Source of the DNA: Yersinia artesiana
GTDB taxonomy: Bacteria; Pseudomonadota; Gammaproteobacteria; Enterobacterales; Enterobacteriaceae
DNA length: 64,000 nt
Direction: 5' to 3'
NCBI RefSeq assembly: GCF_902726545.1
Contig: NZ_CACVAD010000020.1
Location: 1 to 64,000 of the forward strand
Shown here: positions 28,059-41,142 of the stretch, in pieces
Layout of the letters: each line of letters begins with the position of its first letter
How positions within the stretch are numbered: the first letter of the stretch is position 1
Made by a program: the position numbers and the translations under genes
The notes under the pieces: generated by a model
Told to the model about the DNA's origin: nothing
The model's input: only the letters and a program-made list of their open reading frames with translations
Databases searched by the model: none

Positions 28059-28802
28059 TTACAGTGTTGCTGCCACTTCATCAGAGATTTCACCATTGTG
28101 ATAAACCTCTTGTACATCATCTGAGTCTTCCAGCATATCAATCAGACGCAGCAGTTTTGGTGCAGTTTCAGCATCAAGTTCGGCTTTGGTTGATGGAATA
28201 AGAGAGACTTCAGCGCCTTCGGCAACCAGACCGGTAGCATCCAATGCATCTTTCACCGCGCCGAGAGATTCCCAGGCAGTAAACACATCAATAGCACCAT
28301 CATCATAGACCACGATATCATCAGCACCCGCTTCCAGCGCTGCATCCATCACCGTATCTTCATCCAAACCCGGTGCGTAGGAGATAACACCTTTTTTGGT
28401 GAATAGATAAGAAACCGAACCATCAGTCCCCAAATTACCACCGGTTTTGGTAAATGCATGGCGAACTTCAGATACGGTACGGTTACGGTTATCACTTAAG
28501 CATTCAACCATTACGGCAGTGCCGCCTGGGCCATAGCCTTCGTAAATGATGGTTTCCATATTGTTATCTTCATCACCCCCCACACCACGGGCAATGGCGC
28601 GGTTCAGGGTGTCGCGTGTCATATTATTTGACAGCGCTTTATCGATAGCCGCACGTAACCGTGGGTTCGCACCAGGATCACCACCGCCCAGACGTGCAGC
28701 AGTCACCAATTCACGAATAATTTTAGTGAAAATCTTACCGCGCTTGGCATCCTGTGCCGCTTTGCGGTGTTTTGTGTTGGCCCATTTACTATGACCTGCC
28801 AT
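28059..28802 (-). CDS. yebC: YebC/PmpR family protein (TACO1-like)
   Basis: A 247-residue conserved protein, recognised from [27 protein letters not shown] at its start and [14 protein letters not shown]. Members have been described as transcription regulators and, more recently, as ribosome-associated factors helping translation of proline-rich stretches. It lies 26 bases after nudB and before ruvC, as in E. coli. A short imperfect hairpin, GGCCACA-N4-TGTGGCC-like, lies at about 27993-28012 after its stop. Confidence 0.95.
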   Translation of the reverse strand: MAGHSKWANTKHRKAAQDAKRGKIFTKIIRELVTAARLGGGDPGANPRLRAAIDKALSNNMTRDTLNRAIARGVGGDEDNNMETIIYEGYGPGGTAVMVECLSDNRNRTVSEVRHAFTKTGGNLGTDGSVSYLFTKKGVISYAPGLDEDTVMDAALEAGADDIVVYDDGAIDVFTAWESLGAVKDALDATGLVAEGAEVSLIPSTKAELDAETAPKLLRLIDMLEDSDDVQEVYHNGEISDEVAATL

Positions 28803-28828
28803 AAATAAGTATCTCCAAAATAGCCTAA

Positions 28829-29272
28829 TTAGACTGAATAAAGAACGTACTCTTCAATCGCTTGCTGATTGCTCCAGGACTTGGTTAATGCTGCGGCATC
28901 CGCAGCATCTAACCACTGGTAAGCAAGATGTTCGGTAATCTCAACATCCCGCTCTTCGGGTAACGCCAAACAGAACCAATGTTCTTTATTGCGCGTAACA
29001 CCCGGCGCATAGCGACGGCGCAAATGCACAAAGAGTTCAAATTCCACACAGCGCTGGCAGTCGAACAGCTCCAGATTTTCACCCAGTATATCAATGCCGA
29101 CTTCTTCCTTTACTTCGCGCTGGGCGGTTTCCAACGGCGTTTCATCACCTTCCAGACTGCCGGTGACCGACTGCCAAAAATCAGGATCATCACGCCGTTG
29201 TAACATCAACACCCGGCCACTGTTTCTGGCGTAGATCACCGCCAGTATGGATTCGGGCCGTTTATAATTCAT
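28829..29272 (-). CDS. nudB: dihydroneopterin triphosphate diphosphatase NudB
   Basis: A 147-residue Nudix hydrolase that removes pyrophosphate from dihydroneopterin triphosphate in folate synthesis. The Nudix box runs from [13 protein letters not shown] through [10 protein letters not shown] (about residues 38-60), with all catalytic glutamates present. It starts at the last base of aspS (TAATG-type overlap), so the two are translationally coupled, as in E. coli. Confidence 0.95.
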   Translation of the reverse strand: MNYKRPESILAVIYARNSGRVLMLQRRDDPDFWQSVTGSLEGDETPLETAQREVKEEVGIDILGENLELFDCQRCVEFELFVHLRRRYAPGVTRNKEHWFCLALPEERDVEITEHLAYQWLDAADAAALTKSWSNQQAIEEYVLYSV

Positions 29273-31068
29273 TACTGATTCTCTTCTGCGGCGCTATCAG
29301 TGGCCCCTTTCTTCGCTACCACGCTGATAGACAGCTCTTGCAGTGAAGCAGGATTGGCAAAACTTGGCGCATCAGTCATCAGACAAGCCGCAGCCGTGGT
29401 TTTCGGGAAGGCAATAACATCACGAATGTTATCAGTGCCGGTCAACAGCATAACCAGACGATCCAAACCAAAAGCCAGGCCCGCATGTGGTGGAGTGCCG
29501 AATTTCAATGCATCCAGCAGGAAGCCAAACTTCTCACGCTGTTCTTCTTCATTGATACCCAGAATACCAAACACTTGTTGCTGCATTTCAGTGCGGTGAA
29601 TACGCACTGAACCGCCACCCACTTCGTAGCCGTTAATCACCATATCGTAAGCATTGGCAATAGCGGTGGTCGGTGCCGCAGCCAATTGTTCCGGACTCAT
29701 GTCTTTAGGCGCAGTGAACGGATGGTGCATAGCGGTTAAACCGCCTTCGCTATCGTCTTCAAACATCGGGAAGTCAACGACCCACAGCGGCGCCCATGAA
29801 TCCAGTTTGGTCAATGCCAGGTCACGGCCGACTTTGAGACGCAATGCGCCCATGGCATCAGTCACCACTTTATAGCTGTCAGCACCAAAGAACAGAATAT
29901 CGCCGCTTTCAGCCTGAGTGCGGGCCAGAATGGCTTCCAACACGTCCGCACTGAGGAACTTCGCGATTGGGCTTTGTACCCCCTCAAGACCTGCGGCACG
30001 GTCATTCACTTTCAACCATGCCAAACCTTTCGCGCCATAGATGCTGACAAATTGAGCGTATTCGTCAATTTGCTTACGCGTGACCTGTGCACCACCCGGT
30101 ACCCGCAATGCTGCGACACGGCCTTTGGCATCATTGGCTGGGCCGGAGAAGACTTTAAACTCAACATCTTTAACTAAATCAGCGACATCGACCAATTCCA
30201 TTGGGTTGCGCAGATCCGGCTTATCAGAACCATAGCGACGCATAGCTTCGGCAAAGGTCATCACCGGGAAATCACCGAGATCGACACCTTTGGTTTCCTG
30301 CCATAATTCACGCACCAATTTCTCCATCACTTCACGCACCTGATCGGCGGTCATGAAAGAGGTTTCAACATCGATCTGAGTAAATTCTGGCTGACGGTCA
30401 GCACGTAAATCTTCATCACGGAAGCATTTTACAATTTGATAGTAGCGATCAAAACCAGACATCATCAGCAGTTGTTTGAACAGCTGCGGAGACTGCGGCA
30501 GTGCATAGAACTTGCCTTTATGGACGCGGCTTGGCACCAGATAGTCACGCGCACCTTCCGGAGTCGCTTTGGTCAGCATCGGGGTTTCAATATCCAGGAA
30601 ACCGTGGCTGTCCATAAAGCGGCGCACAAAGCTGGTAATTTTAGCGCGCGTTTTCAAACGATCAGCCATCTCAGGGCGACGCAAATCCAGATAGCGATAT
30701 TTCAGGCGTTGTTCTTCGCTGTTGGTCTGATTAGAGTCCAGTGGCAACGGCTCAGAACGGTTAATGATATTCAGTGTATTGGCAAAGATTTCCACTTCAC
30801 CGGTCGACATATCTTTATTGATTTGGCTATCAGGACGTGCACGCACAGTACCGGTAATCTGGATACAGAACTCATTACGCAGTTCAGAAGCTTGCTCGTA
30901 AGCGGCTTTATGATCGGGATCGAAGAATACCTGAACAATGCCTTCGCGGTCGCGCATATCAATAAAAATCAGGCCACCGAGATCACGACGACGGTTAACC
31001 CAACCACAAAGTGTCACTTCCTGGCCAACATGGGACAGATTCAACTGCCCACAATACTCAGTACGCAT
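29272..31068 (-). CDS. aspS: aspartate-tRNA ligase
   Basis: A 598-residue class II synthetase charging tRNA-Asp. It has an N-terminal OB-fold anticodon-binding domain ([32 protein letters not shown]), motif 2 ([18 protein letters not shown]), a bacterial GAD insertion domain (about 280-430) and motif 3 ([15 protein letters not shown]). Length is close to E. coli AspS (590). It is the promoter-proximal gene before nudB and yebC. Confidence 0.98.
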   Translation of the reverse strand: MRTEYCGQLNLSHVGQEVTLCGWVNRRRDLGGLIFIDMRDREGIVQVFFDPDHKAAYEQASELRNEFCIQITGTVRARPDSQINKDMSTGEVEIFANTLNIINRSEPLPLDSNQTNSEEQRLKYRYLDLRRPEMADRLKTRAKITSFVRRFMDSHGFLDIETPMLTKATPEGARDYLVPSRVHKGKFYALPQSPQLFKQLLMMSGFDRYYQIVKCFRDEDLRADRQPEFTQIDVETSFMTADQVREVMEKLVRELWQETKGVDLGDFPVMTFAEAMRRYGSDKPDLRNPMELVDVADLVKDVEFKVFSGPANDAKGRVAALRVPGGAQVTRKQIDEYAQFVSIYGAKGLAWLKVNDRAAGLEGVQSPIAKFLSADVLEAILARTQAESGDILFFGADSYKVVTDAMGALRLKVGRDLALTKLDSWAPLWVVDFPMFEDDSEGGLTAMHHPFTAPKDMSPEQLAAAPTTAIANAYDMVINGYEVGGGSVRIHRTEMQQQVFGILGINEEEQREKFGFLLDALKFGTPPHAGLAFGLDRLVMLLTGTDNIRDVIAFPKTTAAACLMTDAPSFANPASLQELSISVVAKKGATDSAAEENQ

Positions 31069-31148
31069 ACAATATCCTTTTACTCAGCCGATGCCGCACG
31101 CGTTATGCACTGTCCGTGCGGCTATTTTCTGATTAGCTCTTATGAGCC

Positions 31149-31379
31149 TCAGCTACTACTGTCTGGTTTACTCTTATTATCTGGTTTGCTGTTACTGCCC
31201 GGCTTGAAATCTGTCGCATACCAACCGGTGCCTTTCAATTGAAAGCCGGCCGCAGAGATAAGTTTCGCTAACGCGGGCTGATGACACGCAGGACATTGAG
31301 TCAGTGGCGCGTCGGAAAATTTCTGCAATTTCTCTAATCGATGGTTGCAAGCGCTACACGCATATTCGTATATAGGCAT
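31149..31379 (-). CDS. FmdB family zinc ribbon protein
   Basis: A 76-residue protein with the FmdB putative regulatory domain: MPIYEYACSACNHRLEKLQKFSDAP followed by CPACHQPALAKLISAAGFQLKG. The two CxxC pairs should bind one zinc. The tail is a low-complexity repeat of Lys-Pro-Asp/Ser units (SKPDNKSKPD). The role is unknown. I took the ATG at 31379 because it begins the domain; the frame stays open to 31466 but that part is unconserved. It is leftward, 80 bases upstream of aspS, possibly cotranscribed. Confidence 0.88.
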   Translation of the reverse strand: MPIYEYACSACNHRLEKLQKFSDAPLTQCPACHQPALAKLISAAGFQLKGTGWYATDFKPGSNSKPDNKSKPDSSS

Positions 31380-31626
31380 ATATGTATAGGTATTTTGGAT
31401 TAAAGAGTGTTGAAAAAAGGGGGTCATTATAAAGGAAATTCGTGGCGTAGATAAGAGCGAACGCACAGCTCAGGCACGACAAAACCTCTTTCAGTGCTGT
31501 TTTAACACATCATTTAACAAAATTATCTCCTCACAAGGACGTCCCGATAACATATGTTGGCATAAACTGGTCAGCAGATTAAGTCTACCGTCCAGAATTT
31601 CTCCAATCATATCGAGGTATAACACC

Positions 31627-32202
31627 ATGAAACTTGATGCAAAAACCACCGCATTGGTGCTGATTGATTTGCAACAGGGGATTTTACCCTTTGCCAAAGC
31701 CCCTTACAGTGCAGAACAGGTCGTCGCGACCAATGCAGGCCTGGCAGAACGCTTTCGTAAGCTCGGTGCGCCTGTGGTTTTCGTGCGCGTGGGTTGGTCA
31801 GATTCATTTGCTGAGGCGCTGAAACAACCGGTCGATCAACCCAGTCCAAGTCCGGCCGGTGGTTTACCTGAGTCATGGTGGACTTTCCCGTCAGAGCTTG
31901 CAGTTACAGATAGCGATATCAAAGTGATAAAACACCAGTGGGGGGCGTTTTACGGTACCGATTTAGATTTACAACTGCGTCGCCGCGGGATCAAAACCAT
32001 CGTGCTGGCGGGAATTGCCACCAATATTGGTGTTGAATCCACCGCCCGCGCCGCCTGGGAGCACGGTTATGAGTTAGTGATTGCAGAAGATGGTTGCAGT
32101 ACTGCCAGCAGCGAAATGCAGCAATTCGCAATGAAAAATATCTTCCCGCGTATCTCTCGCGTACGTAGCAGCACCGAGATCCTTGCAGCCCTGAGCGCGT
32201 AA
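31627..32202 (+). CDS. yecD: isochorismatase-like hydrolase family protein YecD
   Basis: A 191-residue cysteine-hydrolase-fold protein. The catalytic aspartate ([11 protein letters not shown]) and lysine ([15 protein letters not shown]) positions are present, but the nucleophile cysteine expected in the [16 protein letters not shown] segment is glycine; E. coli YecD as I recall it has the same change. It may therefore not hydrolyse isochorismate or amides. The substrate is unknown. It is rightward and precedes yecE, but ERIC-like repeats fill the gap between them. Confidence 0.9.
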   Translation: MKLDAKTTALVLIDLQQGILPFAKAPYSAEQVVATNAGLAERFRKLGAPVVFVRVGWSDSFAEALKQPVDQPSPSPAGGLPESWWTFPSELAVTDSDIKVIKHQWGAFYGTDLDLQLRRRGIKTIVLAGIATNIGVESTARAAWEHGYELVIAEDGCSTASSEMQQFAMKNIFPRISRVRSSTEILAALSA

Positions 32203-32218
32203 CGTTATAAGCTTATCT

Positions 32219-32252
32219 CCGCTAACAACGCAGCAGCGCCAAGTAAGAAGGG
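32219..32252 (+). repeat. solo end-copy of an ERIC-like repeat
   Basis: The segment GCTAACAACGCAGCAGCGCC followed by AAGTAAGAAGGGT matches 32361-32393 with one difference. It is an isolated right end next to the full ERIC-like element that begins just after it. Confidence 0.65.
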
Positions 32253-32394
32253 TTTCCCCAAATTAATTGGTGTTACAGCTAGGCAGCAAATGGATAAATC
32301 CCGATGAGTCTATTTATTTTAACGTCAACGGGCAGTCAGTGATTCGGGTGCGTGAATACAGCTAACAACGCGGCAGCGCCAAGTAAGAAGGGTA
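32253..32394 (+). repeat. divergent ERIC-like element ending at the yecE start
   Basis: By eye the 142-base stretch follows the ERIC consensus from end to end: CCCAAATTAATT, GTTACAGCTAGGCAGC, AATCCCGATGAG on the left, then CAGTGATTCGGGTG, CAGCTAACAACGC, CAGC and AAGTAAGAAGGGTA on the right. The centre carries about 30 extra bases. The final AGAAGGG is the ribosome site of yecE. Confidence 0.65.
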
Positions 32395-32398
32395 AAAA

Positions 32399-33214
32399 AT
32401 GTATATAGGACTGCCGCAATGGCAACACCCAACCTGGAACCGCCTGGGTATCAAGGACTTGGCTGATTACAGTCGCTACTTTAATTGCGTTGAAGGAAAT
32501 ACTACTTTTTATGCTCTGCCACGGCTGGAAATAGTACAACGCTGGCGCGATATGACGCCAGATAGCTTCCGCTTTTGTTTTAAATTCCCGGCTACCATTA
32601 GCCATCAAGCGGCCCTGCGTGACTGTGATAAAGATTTGCAGGCTTTTTATCAATGTCTGTCCCCGCTGCACGACCGGATTGGACAATTGTGGTTACAGCT
32701 ACCCGCCGCTTTCGGGCCAAATGAACTCAATCGTTTATGGCAATTTATCGACAGATTGCCAGCGGGTTTCCATTATGGCGTGGAAGTGCGTCACCCAGAA
32801 TTTTTTGCCAAAGGTGATGCCGAACGCGCGCTCAATCAGGGCTTACACCAGCGAGCAATCAATCGAGTGATGCTTGATAGCCGCCCTATTCATGCAGCAA
32901 AGCCTCTCACTGAAGCAGTTCGTGACGCGCAAAGTAAAAAACCGCGCCTTCCTGTGCATGCGATCGTCACCGGCAGTCAACCGTTGGTACGCTTTATTGG
33001 TGGTGACCAATTGGAGGATAACCTGGCATTATTCTCGCCCTGGCTGCAAAAACTGCCAGTGTGGGAACAACAGTATCAACCCTATGTCTTCATTCACACA
33101 CCAGATAACAGCGACTCCCCCCAGCAGGCGCAAAAGATTTGGCAACAATTAGCCACCGTGATGACCACCTTACCCCCAGCCCCTGATTGGCCGGAACAAG
33201 ATACGCTGTTTTAA
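32399..33214 (+). CDS. yecE: DUF72 family protein YecE
   Basis: A 271-residue protein of the DUF72 TIM-barrel family, function unknown. Recognised from MYIGLPQWQHPTWNRLGI, FNCVEGNTTFYALP, FKFPATISHQAAL and YGVEVRHPEFF. The ATG at 32399 matches the family start. The Shine-Dalgarno AGAAGGG, six bases upstream, is the end of the ERIC-like repeat, so the repeat has become part of the translation start region. Confidence 0.92.
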   Translation: MYIGLPQWQHPTWNRLGIKDLADYSRYFNCVEGNTTFYALPRLEIVQRWRDMTPDSFRFCFKFPATISHQAALRDCDKDLQAFYQCLSPLHDRIGQLWLQLPAAFGPNELNRLWQFIDRLPAGFHYGVEVRHPEFFAKGDAERALNQGLHQRAINRVMLDSRPIHAAKPLTEAVRDAQSKKPRLPVHAIVTGSQPLVRFIGGDQLEDNLALFSPWLQKLPVWEQQYQPYVFIHTPDNSDSPQQAQKIWQQLATVMTTLPPAPDWPEQDTLF

Positions 33215-33406
33215 CCCCGCCTGTGCACTTTTTAGCCGAACACATCACTACCTACAGGGCATGTTTATCCCTGTCTTACAAGTTCATCATTCCAAACACT
33301 AAACCGAGCATCAAGAAATGTGATTCCTGCCATTTTTCTAGCGACAGTAACACAGTAGGCGGTTATCATTATCTGGCCAGTCTATGGTTGGGCAATGGAG
33401 TTAAAA

Positions 33407-33802
33407 ATGGTTAGCTCGCTTTATGTGGTGTTGGGCGCACTGTTATTGATCAAGCTTTCATTTGATGTGGTTAAATTGAGAAATCAGTACCGAGTCGCTT
33501 ATGGCGACGGTGGTTTTTATGAATTACAAACCGCCATCCGCGTACATGGCAACGCCGTAGAATATATTCCTATTGCTGTCATTTTGCTCATTATGATGGA
33601 AATGAACGGTGCTGAGACATGGATGATTCACATTTGTGGATTAATGCTGATAGTTGGCCGCCTGCTACATTATTATGGTTTACGCCATCGCGAAATTCGC
33701 TGGCGCCGCTCCGGGATGAGCGCCACCTATGTTTCGTTGGTTTTGATGATTATTGCTAATATTTACTATCTGCCTTGGGATCAGATTTTCAGTCTGACCT
33801 AA
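33407..33802 (+). CDS. yecN: MAPEG family inner membrane protein YecN
   Basis: A 131-residue protein with four membrane helices of the MAPEG family (membrane-associated eicosanoid and glutathione metabolism). Marks are QYRVAYGDGG, QTAIRVHGNAVEYIPIA and GRLLHYYGL. The E. coli orthologue is the same length and starts at the equivalent methionine, MVSSLYVVL, so I prefer 33407 to an ATG four codons earlier. The physiological substrate is unknown. A hairpin GGCGGC-N5-GCCGCC follows at 33854-33870. Confidence 0.93.
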   Translation: MVSSLYVVLGALLLIKLSFDVVKLRNQYRVAYGDGGFYELQTAIRVHGNAVEYIPIAVILLIMMEMNGAETWMIHICGLMLIVGRLLHYYGLRHREIRWRRSGMSATYVSLVLMIIANIYYLPWDQIFSLT

Positions 33803-33849
33803 TAGGCCTGTTCGGATTGTTGCTCGGTTCCAAAACGGAACACGGTTAG

Positions 33850-35788
<1,939 letters not shown>

Positions 35789-35822
35789 TATTGACAACTT
35801 TATTACTGCAAATGCGTAAAAT

Positions 35823-36587
35823 CTAAGCAGATTGCGGTAACGGTGCGCCCATCACCAATAAACTTTTCATCGCTTCAACCACTTCACCGTCTACACAATA
35901 ATGAGCAAACTCATCGACATCACTGTCAGCGCACATGGTTACACCCGCTTTGCGGTATTTCATGGTTGACGGCACAGTTCGGCCGGCAGAACTGTGGAGT
36001 TCGCGGATACCGGCATCAATAAATTTCTGCATATTAGTGAGACGAACCCCCGCCCCGGCCATGATAATCGGCCCTTGGCCCTGAGTTGCTGCAACCAAAT
36101 CTTTCAATAATGCCAATCCCAGCTCAGCATTTTGCTGCTGACCTGAGGTTAAAATGCGCGCCACATTCAGATCCGCTAACTGCTGTAAAGCAATCATCGG
36201 GTTCTGACACATATCAAATGCCCGATGGAATGTGACCGCCAATGAGCCACTAACGGACATGATTTCTCGCATCCGGCGCATATCAATGTGACCATCATTA
36301 TCTAATACGCCCACGACCACTCCGGCAAATCCCATATCACGGATTCTGGCAATATCATTCTTAATGATAGCGAAATCATTGTCGCTGTAGCAAAAATCAC
36401 CCCCGCGCGGGCGGACAATCGGGTGAACGGGAATGCGTACCGTTTCCCTGGCTTGCATCAGTGCACCGATACTCGGCGTTAATCCTCCTTCGGACTGACC
36501 GCAGCATAATTCAATCCGGTCGGCTCCTGCCTTTTCTGCTATTTGCGCACAATCCACGCTATAGCAACAAATTTCCAATTTAGTCAT
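35823..36587 (-). CDS. cutC: CutC family protein
   Basis: A 254-residue TIM-barrel protein, historically linked to copper homeostasis. Family marks are [50 protein letters not shown] and FHRAFDM. In E. coli the copper phenotype has been attributed to the sRNA MicL made from the cutC 3' end rather than to the protein. I could not find a clear sigma-E promoter for such an RNA here. A GGGGGAGA ribosome site precedes the ATG. Confidence 0.94.
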   Translation of the reverse strand: MTKLEICCYSVDCAQIAEKAGADRIELCCGQSEGGLTPSIGALMQARETVRIPVHPIVRPRGGDFCYSDNDFAIIKNDIARIRDMGFAGVVVGVLDNDGHIDMRRMREIMSVSGSLAVTFHRAFDMCQNPMIALQQLADLNVARILTSGQQQNAELGLALLKDLVAATQGQGPIIMAGAGVRLTNMQKFIDAGIRELHSSAGRTVPSTMKYRKAGVTMCADSDVDEFAHYCVDGEVVEAMKSLLVMGAPLPQSA

Positions 36588-36832
36588 TCTCTCCCCCGTT
36601 TGACGGATGCCACTGCGGCAGTAATACCCTATGACTTCTCAGCATATAAATATCGGCTTAATAGTTAATCGACTGAATAAATAAAAGGCTAAATAATGTC
36701 TCATACTAAAAAAGCGTTAATCAAGCATACTGAAGCATTCACTATGGCACTCATTTTGAATTAATGAGTAGACGTCAGTCACAGTGATAACCATAAGTGA
36801 TAGTCGATATTGAAATAAATAACCCATATACG

Positions 36833-37393
36833 TTAGACATTGCGCTCGCTATTTACAATTTGTCGCAAAGTATAAGGATGAAACTTGATGGTTATCTCAC
36901 CATCACTCACCGCCAATGTCGGATTAGCTAAGCGCTCATGCTCACCTTGCGGAGAACTAAACTTAGTCGTAACCCCCTCTGGCAGGATCGCGGGTAATAA
37001 GGCGTGAGCGCGCTGCATCAAGGTTTGTGGGTCACCCGGTAACACCAGTTCAACATGCTCCCACCCTTCATGTGGATAATATTTTTTCCCCGGATAAGGC
37101 AACTCAACACAATCTATTTGCCATGGCCCAACGGCCAGTGGTGGTGTTAAATCGAACAAGCAAATTGACCGGCCATTAATTTGTGTTTCGGACATCAAAT
37201 GGCCACATTGTTGTAAACCATTGCGCCAACGTTGTGCCGTTTCTGTTTGATGACAGCGCAATGAAATATGGTCAGCACTGAATTGCGTCAAATCCAGCTT
37301 TAATTTAGCCGCGAAAACAAGCAGCTTTTGCTCAAAAGTGGGCAAGTCGGTGAATAAGTCCGATAATTCGACGATATCTTTCAGGCTGCTCAT
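36833..37393 (-). CDS. yecM: YecM, VOC superfamily protein
   Basis: A 186-residue protein of the YecM family, which has the vicinal-oxygen-chelate fold and resembles metal-dependent enzymes. Marks are DHISLRCHQTETAQRW, SICLFDLTPPL and ELPYPGKKYYPHEGWEHVELVLPG, with histidines suited to metal binding. The reaction is unknown. AGGAG lies 7 bases before the ATG. It is divergent from argS; the 245-base gap to cutC on its other side holds no gene that I can support. Confidence 0.92.
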   Translation of the reverse strand: MSSLKDIVELSDLFTDLPTFEQKLLVFAAKLKLDLTQFSADHISLRCHQTETAQRWRNGLQQCGHLMSETQINGRSICLFDLTPPLAVGPWQIDCVELPYPGKKYYPHEGWEHVELVLPGDPQTLMQRAHALLPAILPEGVTTKFSSPQGEHERLANPTLAVSDGEITIKFHPYTLRQIVNSERNV

Positions 37394-37699
37394 TTTATTC
37401 TCCTGTTAAACTGTTATTTCCGGCATTGAAGCGACCATAATCTACAGTTATTAGTTCTAATCAGCCATATCTAATCTATACACTCAATGATCCGTTGTTC
37501 CATTTGCGACAGTAACCACTGGCCCGATGCTGACGTCAGGGGCCAAATATGGTATAAATCCTGCCATCTTGTGACTCACGCTCTGCCAAACCTTCCCGCT
37601 GCTGGCGTGATAGGTTTTTTGGCCCCGTTTGAATTAACTGGCACAGCAATGCTCGTGTGCGTCATTAATATGTTTTTTGTGCGTAATTAAGGTAACCCG
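37394..37699. other. yecM-argS divergent intergenic region
   Basis: About 306 bases. A TATAAA sequence at 37553-37558 could be a -10 element for argS. A 67-codon frame at 37487 has no supporting signals. Nothing else is visible. Confidence 0.4.
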
Positions 37700-39430
37700 G
37701 TGAATATTCAGGCTCTTCTCTCAGATAAAGTCAGCCAGGCGCTGATTGCAGCAGGTGCTCCAGCAGGCAGCGAACCTCAGGTTCGTCAATCTGCCAAAGC
37801 GCAATTTGGCGATTATCAAGCTAACGGTGTGATGGCCGTTGCCAAAAAACTTGGCATGCAGCCCCGACAACTGGCAGAAAAAGTCATTGAACTGCTCGAT
37901 CTTGACGGTATTGCCAGCAAAGTCGAAATTGCCGGCCCCGGCTTTATCAATATCTTCCTTGATCGCCAATGGGTTGCCAGCAAAGTAGAAGAGGCACTGA
38001 AGGCCCCTAAACTGGGCGTTCAACCGGTTGAGCCACAAACTATTGTGGTTGACTACTCTGCGCCGAATGTGGCTAAACAGATGCATGTTGGTCACTTGCG
38101 TTCAACCATCATCGGTGATGCTGCGGTACGAACTTTAGAGTTCCTGGGGCACAATGTTATTCGTGCCAACCACGTCGGCGACTGGGGCACCCAGTTCGGT
38201 ATGCTGATTGCTTATCTGGAAAAAATGCAAAACGAAAATGCCAGCGATATGGGCTTATCGGATTTGGAGCTTTTCTATCAGCAAGCCAAGAAAACTTATG
38301 ATGAAGATGAAGAATTTGCCAAACGTGCCCGCGCTTATGTGGTGAAACTGCAAAGCGGTGACGAATATTGCCGTCAGATGTGGCGTAAATTGGTAGATAT
38401 CACCATGGCGCAAAACCAGATTGCTTACGATCGCCTGAATGTCACCCTGACCAAAGATGATGTGATGGGTGAAAGTCTGTATAACGCCATGTTGCCCGGC
38501 ATTGTCGCTGATCTGAAAGCCAAAGGGCTGGCAGTGGAAAGCGAAGGCGCAACTGTTGTCTATCTGGATGAATACAAAAATAAAGATGGCGAACCTATGG
38601 GCGTCATTATCCAGAAAAAGGATGGCGGTTATCTCTACACCACCACCGACATCGCCTGTGCCAAATACCGTTACGAAACACTGGGTGCTGACCGCGTGTT
38701 GTATTACATCGATAGCCGTCAGCACCAGCATCTGATGCAAGCCTGGACTATCGTGCGTAAAGCGGGTTATGTGCCAGAATCTGTGCCATTAGAACATCAT
38801 ATGTTTGGCATGATGCTGGGCAAAGATGGCAAACCATTTAAAACCCGCTCCGGCGGTACAGTCAAACTTTCCGATTTGCTGGATGAAGCCATCGAGCGTG
38901 CGGGTAAACTGATTGCCGAGAAAAACCCGGATATGCCTGCGGATGAACTCAAGCAAGTGGTTGAAGCTGTGGGTATTGGTGCCGTGAAGTATGCCGACCT
39001 GTCAAAAAGCCGCACCACTGACTATATCTTTGACTGGGATAACATGCTGGCACTGGATGGCAATACTGCACCTTACATGCAATATGCCTATACCCGTGTG
39101 GTTTCAGTATTTAAGCGCGCTGGTGTTGATGAAAGCAGCCTGACCTTGCCGTTAGTGATTACAGAAGACCGCGAAGCTGCGCTAGCGACTCGCTTGTTGC
39201 AGTTTGAAGAGGTCATCACTACCGTGGCCCGTGAAGGGACACCGCATGTGATGTGTTCTTATCTGTATGACCTGGCCGGTTTGTTCTCCAGCTTCTACGA
39301 GCATTGCCAAATTTTGAATGCTGATAGCGAAGAGAGCCGTCAGAGTCGCCTGAAACTGTCCATGCTAACAGCAAAAACCCTGAAACAAGGGCTAGATACC
39401 TTAGGTATTCAAACGGTTGAACGGATGTAA
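37700..39430 (+). CDS. argS: arginine-tRNA ligase
   Basis: A 576-residue class I synthetase charging tRNA-Arg. The HIGH-type motif is [17 protein letters not shown] (about residues 120-135); the DALR anticodon-binding domain is at the C-terminus, ending [10 protein letters not shown]. As in most ArgRS, the KMSKS motif is not canonical. The start codon is GTG (37700-37702), as in E. coli, behind AAGG. A convergent terminator follows. Confidence 0.97.
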   Translation: MNIQALLSDKVSQALIAAGAPAGSEPQVRQSAKAQFGDYQANGVMAVAKKLGMQPRQLAEKVIELLDLDGIASKVEIAGPGFINIFLDRQWVASKVEEALKAPKLGVQPVEPQTIVVDYSAPNVAKQMHVGHLRSTIIGDAAVRTLEFLGHNVIRANHVGDWGTQFGMLIAYLEKMQNENASDMGLSDLELFYQQAKKTYDEDEEFAKRARAYVVKLQSGDEYCRQMWRKLVDITMAQNQIAYDRLNVTLTKDDVMGESLYNAMLPGIVADLKAKGLAVESEGATVVYLDEYKNKDGEPMGVIIQKKDGGYLYTTTDIACAKYRYETLGADRVLYYIDSRQHQHLMQAWTIVRKAGYVPESVPLEHHMFGMMLGKDGKPFKTRSGGTVKLSDLLDEAIERAGKLIAEKNPDMPADELKQVVEAVGIGAVKYADLSKSRTTDYIFDWDNMLALDGNTAPYMQYAYTRVVSVFKRAGVDESSLTLPLVITEDREAALATRLLQFEEVITTVAREGTPHVMCSYLYDLAGLFSSFYEHCQILNADSEESRQSRLKLSMLTAKTLKQGLDTLGIQTVERM

Positions 39431-39447
39431 TTTGTTATTGCGTTAAA

Positions 39448-39477
39448 ACACAAAAGGCCCCTTGAGGCCTTTTGTGT
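39448..39477. terminator. bidirectional terminator between argS and murJ
   Basis: Perfect 12-bp arms ACACAAAAGGCC and GGCCTTTTGTGT around a 6-base loop, placed between the convergent ends of argS and murJ. Confidence 0.8.
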
Positions 39478-39487
39478 AACTAAAGTA

Positions 39488-41023
39488 TCAATTGGTTCTG
39501 CGAGCGAAATCGCGCAATTTAAATCCAAGCAAAGCAAGTGCTGCAAAATAGGCAACAACTCCCGCGATAACAACAGCAGAAAGCCGTAGCAGGCGATAAG
39601 CCATCCCCCCGACGTCCCAGGCTGGCATGACCCACAATAGCCCCAGCAACACCACGGACATCACCACCACACCAATCACCAATTTAGCCAGGAAAACCGC
39701 CCAACCCGGTTGCGGCTGGAAAATCTTCTGCTTACGTAATTGCCAATATAATAAGCTGGCATTCAGACAAGCCCCCAAACCAATCGACAGTGATAAACCG
39801 GCATGTTTAAGTGGCCCGATAAAAATCAGGTTCATAATTTGGGTGATTATCAGCGTAATAATGGCGATTTTGACCGGGGTTTTAATGTTCTGACGTGAGT
39901 AAAAACCCGGCGCCAGCACTTTTACAACAATCAACCCCATCAATCCGACGGAATAGGCCACCAGCGCACGTTGTGTCATCAGCGCATCAAACGCACTGAA
40001 TTTCCCATATTGGAATAATGAAACAACTAATGGTTTAGCTAAAATGCCCAAAGCCACCGCACTTGGCAATGCCAGCAGGAAACACAGGCGCAACCCCCAA
40101 TCCATCAACTTAGAATATTCATCATGATTGCCGCTGGAGAAGCTCTTTGCCAGTGAAGGCAACAAGATAGTGCCCAGAGCTACCCCCAGCACACCGGAGG
40201 GGAACTCCATCAAGCGGTCAGCATAATACATCCATGACACCGAGCCTGAGACCAGGAATGATGCAAAAATGGTATTGATAATCAGGGAAATTTGGCTTAC
40301 CGACACACCAAGAATAGCTGGCCCCATTTGGCGCATCACGCGCCATACACCGGCATCACGCAGTGACAACCGAGGCAATACCAACATGCCTATCTTTTTC
40401 AGATGAGGAAGCTGGTAGCCCAATTGCAGTACTCCCCCGACCACCACCGCCCACGCCAGCGCCATCACCGGTGGATTGAAGTAAGGTGCAGCGAAGAGCG
40501 CAAAACCTATCATGCTGATATTCAGAAAGGTTGGAGCAAACGCCGGAATAGAAAAGCGGTTCCAGGTATTCAGAATCGCCCCGACAAGGGATGCCAACGA
40601 AATCAGCAAGATATAAGGGAAAGTCACCCGCAACAATGCAGAAGTTAATGCAAACTTGTCTGGTGTATCGGTGAAGCCGGGCGCAGTAATAAAAATGACC
40701 CAGGGTGCAGCCAGCATCCCCAGTACTGTCACCACTGCCAGAATAAGCGTTAATAAGCCGGAGACATAGGCAACAAATGTCCGGGTTGCCTCCTCACCTT
40801 GCTGGCTTTTATATTCGGCCAAAATCGGTACAAAAGCCTGTGAAAATGCCCCTTCAGCGAATATCCGCCGCAATAAGTTAGGTAACTTGAATGCGACAAA
40901 AAAAGCATCCGTTGCCATACCGGCACCAAAAACCCGCGCCACAATCGCATCACGCGCAAAGCCCAACACGCGAGAAAACATGGTCATAGAACTGACGGCT
41001 GCCAGTGATTTCAGTAGATTCAT
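39488..41023 (-). CDS. murJ: lipid II flippase MurJ
   Basis: A 511-residue inner membrane protein of the MOP superfamily with about 14 helices that moves lipid II to the periplasmic face for peptidoglycan synthesis. The start [35 protein letters not shown] and [15 protein letters not shown] are almost invariant in the family. Length equals E. coli MurJ (511). It is downstream of mviM with a 119-base gap containing a hairpin. Confidence 0.97.
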   Translation of the reverse strand: MNLLKSLAAVSSMTMFSRVLGFARDAIVARVFGAGMATDAFFVAFKLPNLLRRIFAEGAFSQAFVPILAEYKSQQGEEATRTFVAYVSGLLTLILAVVTVLGMLAAPWVIFITAPGFTDTPDKFALTSALLRVTFPYILLISLASLVGAILNTWNRFSIPAFAPTFLNISMIGFALFAAPYFNPPVMALAWAVVVGGVLQLGYQLPHLKKIGMLVLPRLSLRDAGVWRVMRQMGPAILGVSVSQISLIINTIFASFLVSGSVSWMYYADRLMEFPSGVLGVALGTILLPSLAKSFSSGNHDEYSKLMDWGLRLCFLLALPSAVALGILAKPLVVSLFQYGKFSAFDALMTQRALVAYSVGLMGLIVVKVLAPGFYSRQNIKTPVKIAIITLIITQIMNLIFIGPLKHAGLSLSIGLGACLNASLLYWQLRKQKIFQPQPGWAVFLAKLVIGVVVMSVVLLGLLWVMPAWDVGGMAYRLLRLSAVVIAGVVAYFAALALLGFKLRDFARRTN

Positions 41024-41079
41024 AAATTTTTCTGATCTGTTTTCCGATCTGTATTTGCAAAATACGCTGTAAATATCAA

Positions 41080-41098
41080 CGCCTGCTATAAGCAGGCG
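41080..41098 (-). terminator. hairpin between mviM and murJ
   Basis: Perfect arms CGCCTGCT and AGCAGGCG with a 3-base loop. The minus-strand run after it (TTGATATTT) is only weakly T-rich, so this may be a partial terminator. Confidence 0.5.
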
Positions 41099-41142
41099 CT
41101 GCTTCTACCCAATATTGAATGGATTGTATCAGTTCTGGCCGG

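Noticed and set aside
37487-37690. 67-codon rightward frame before argS
   Set aside because: It overlaps the likely argS promoter and leader; composition and start signals are poor.
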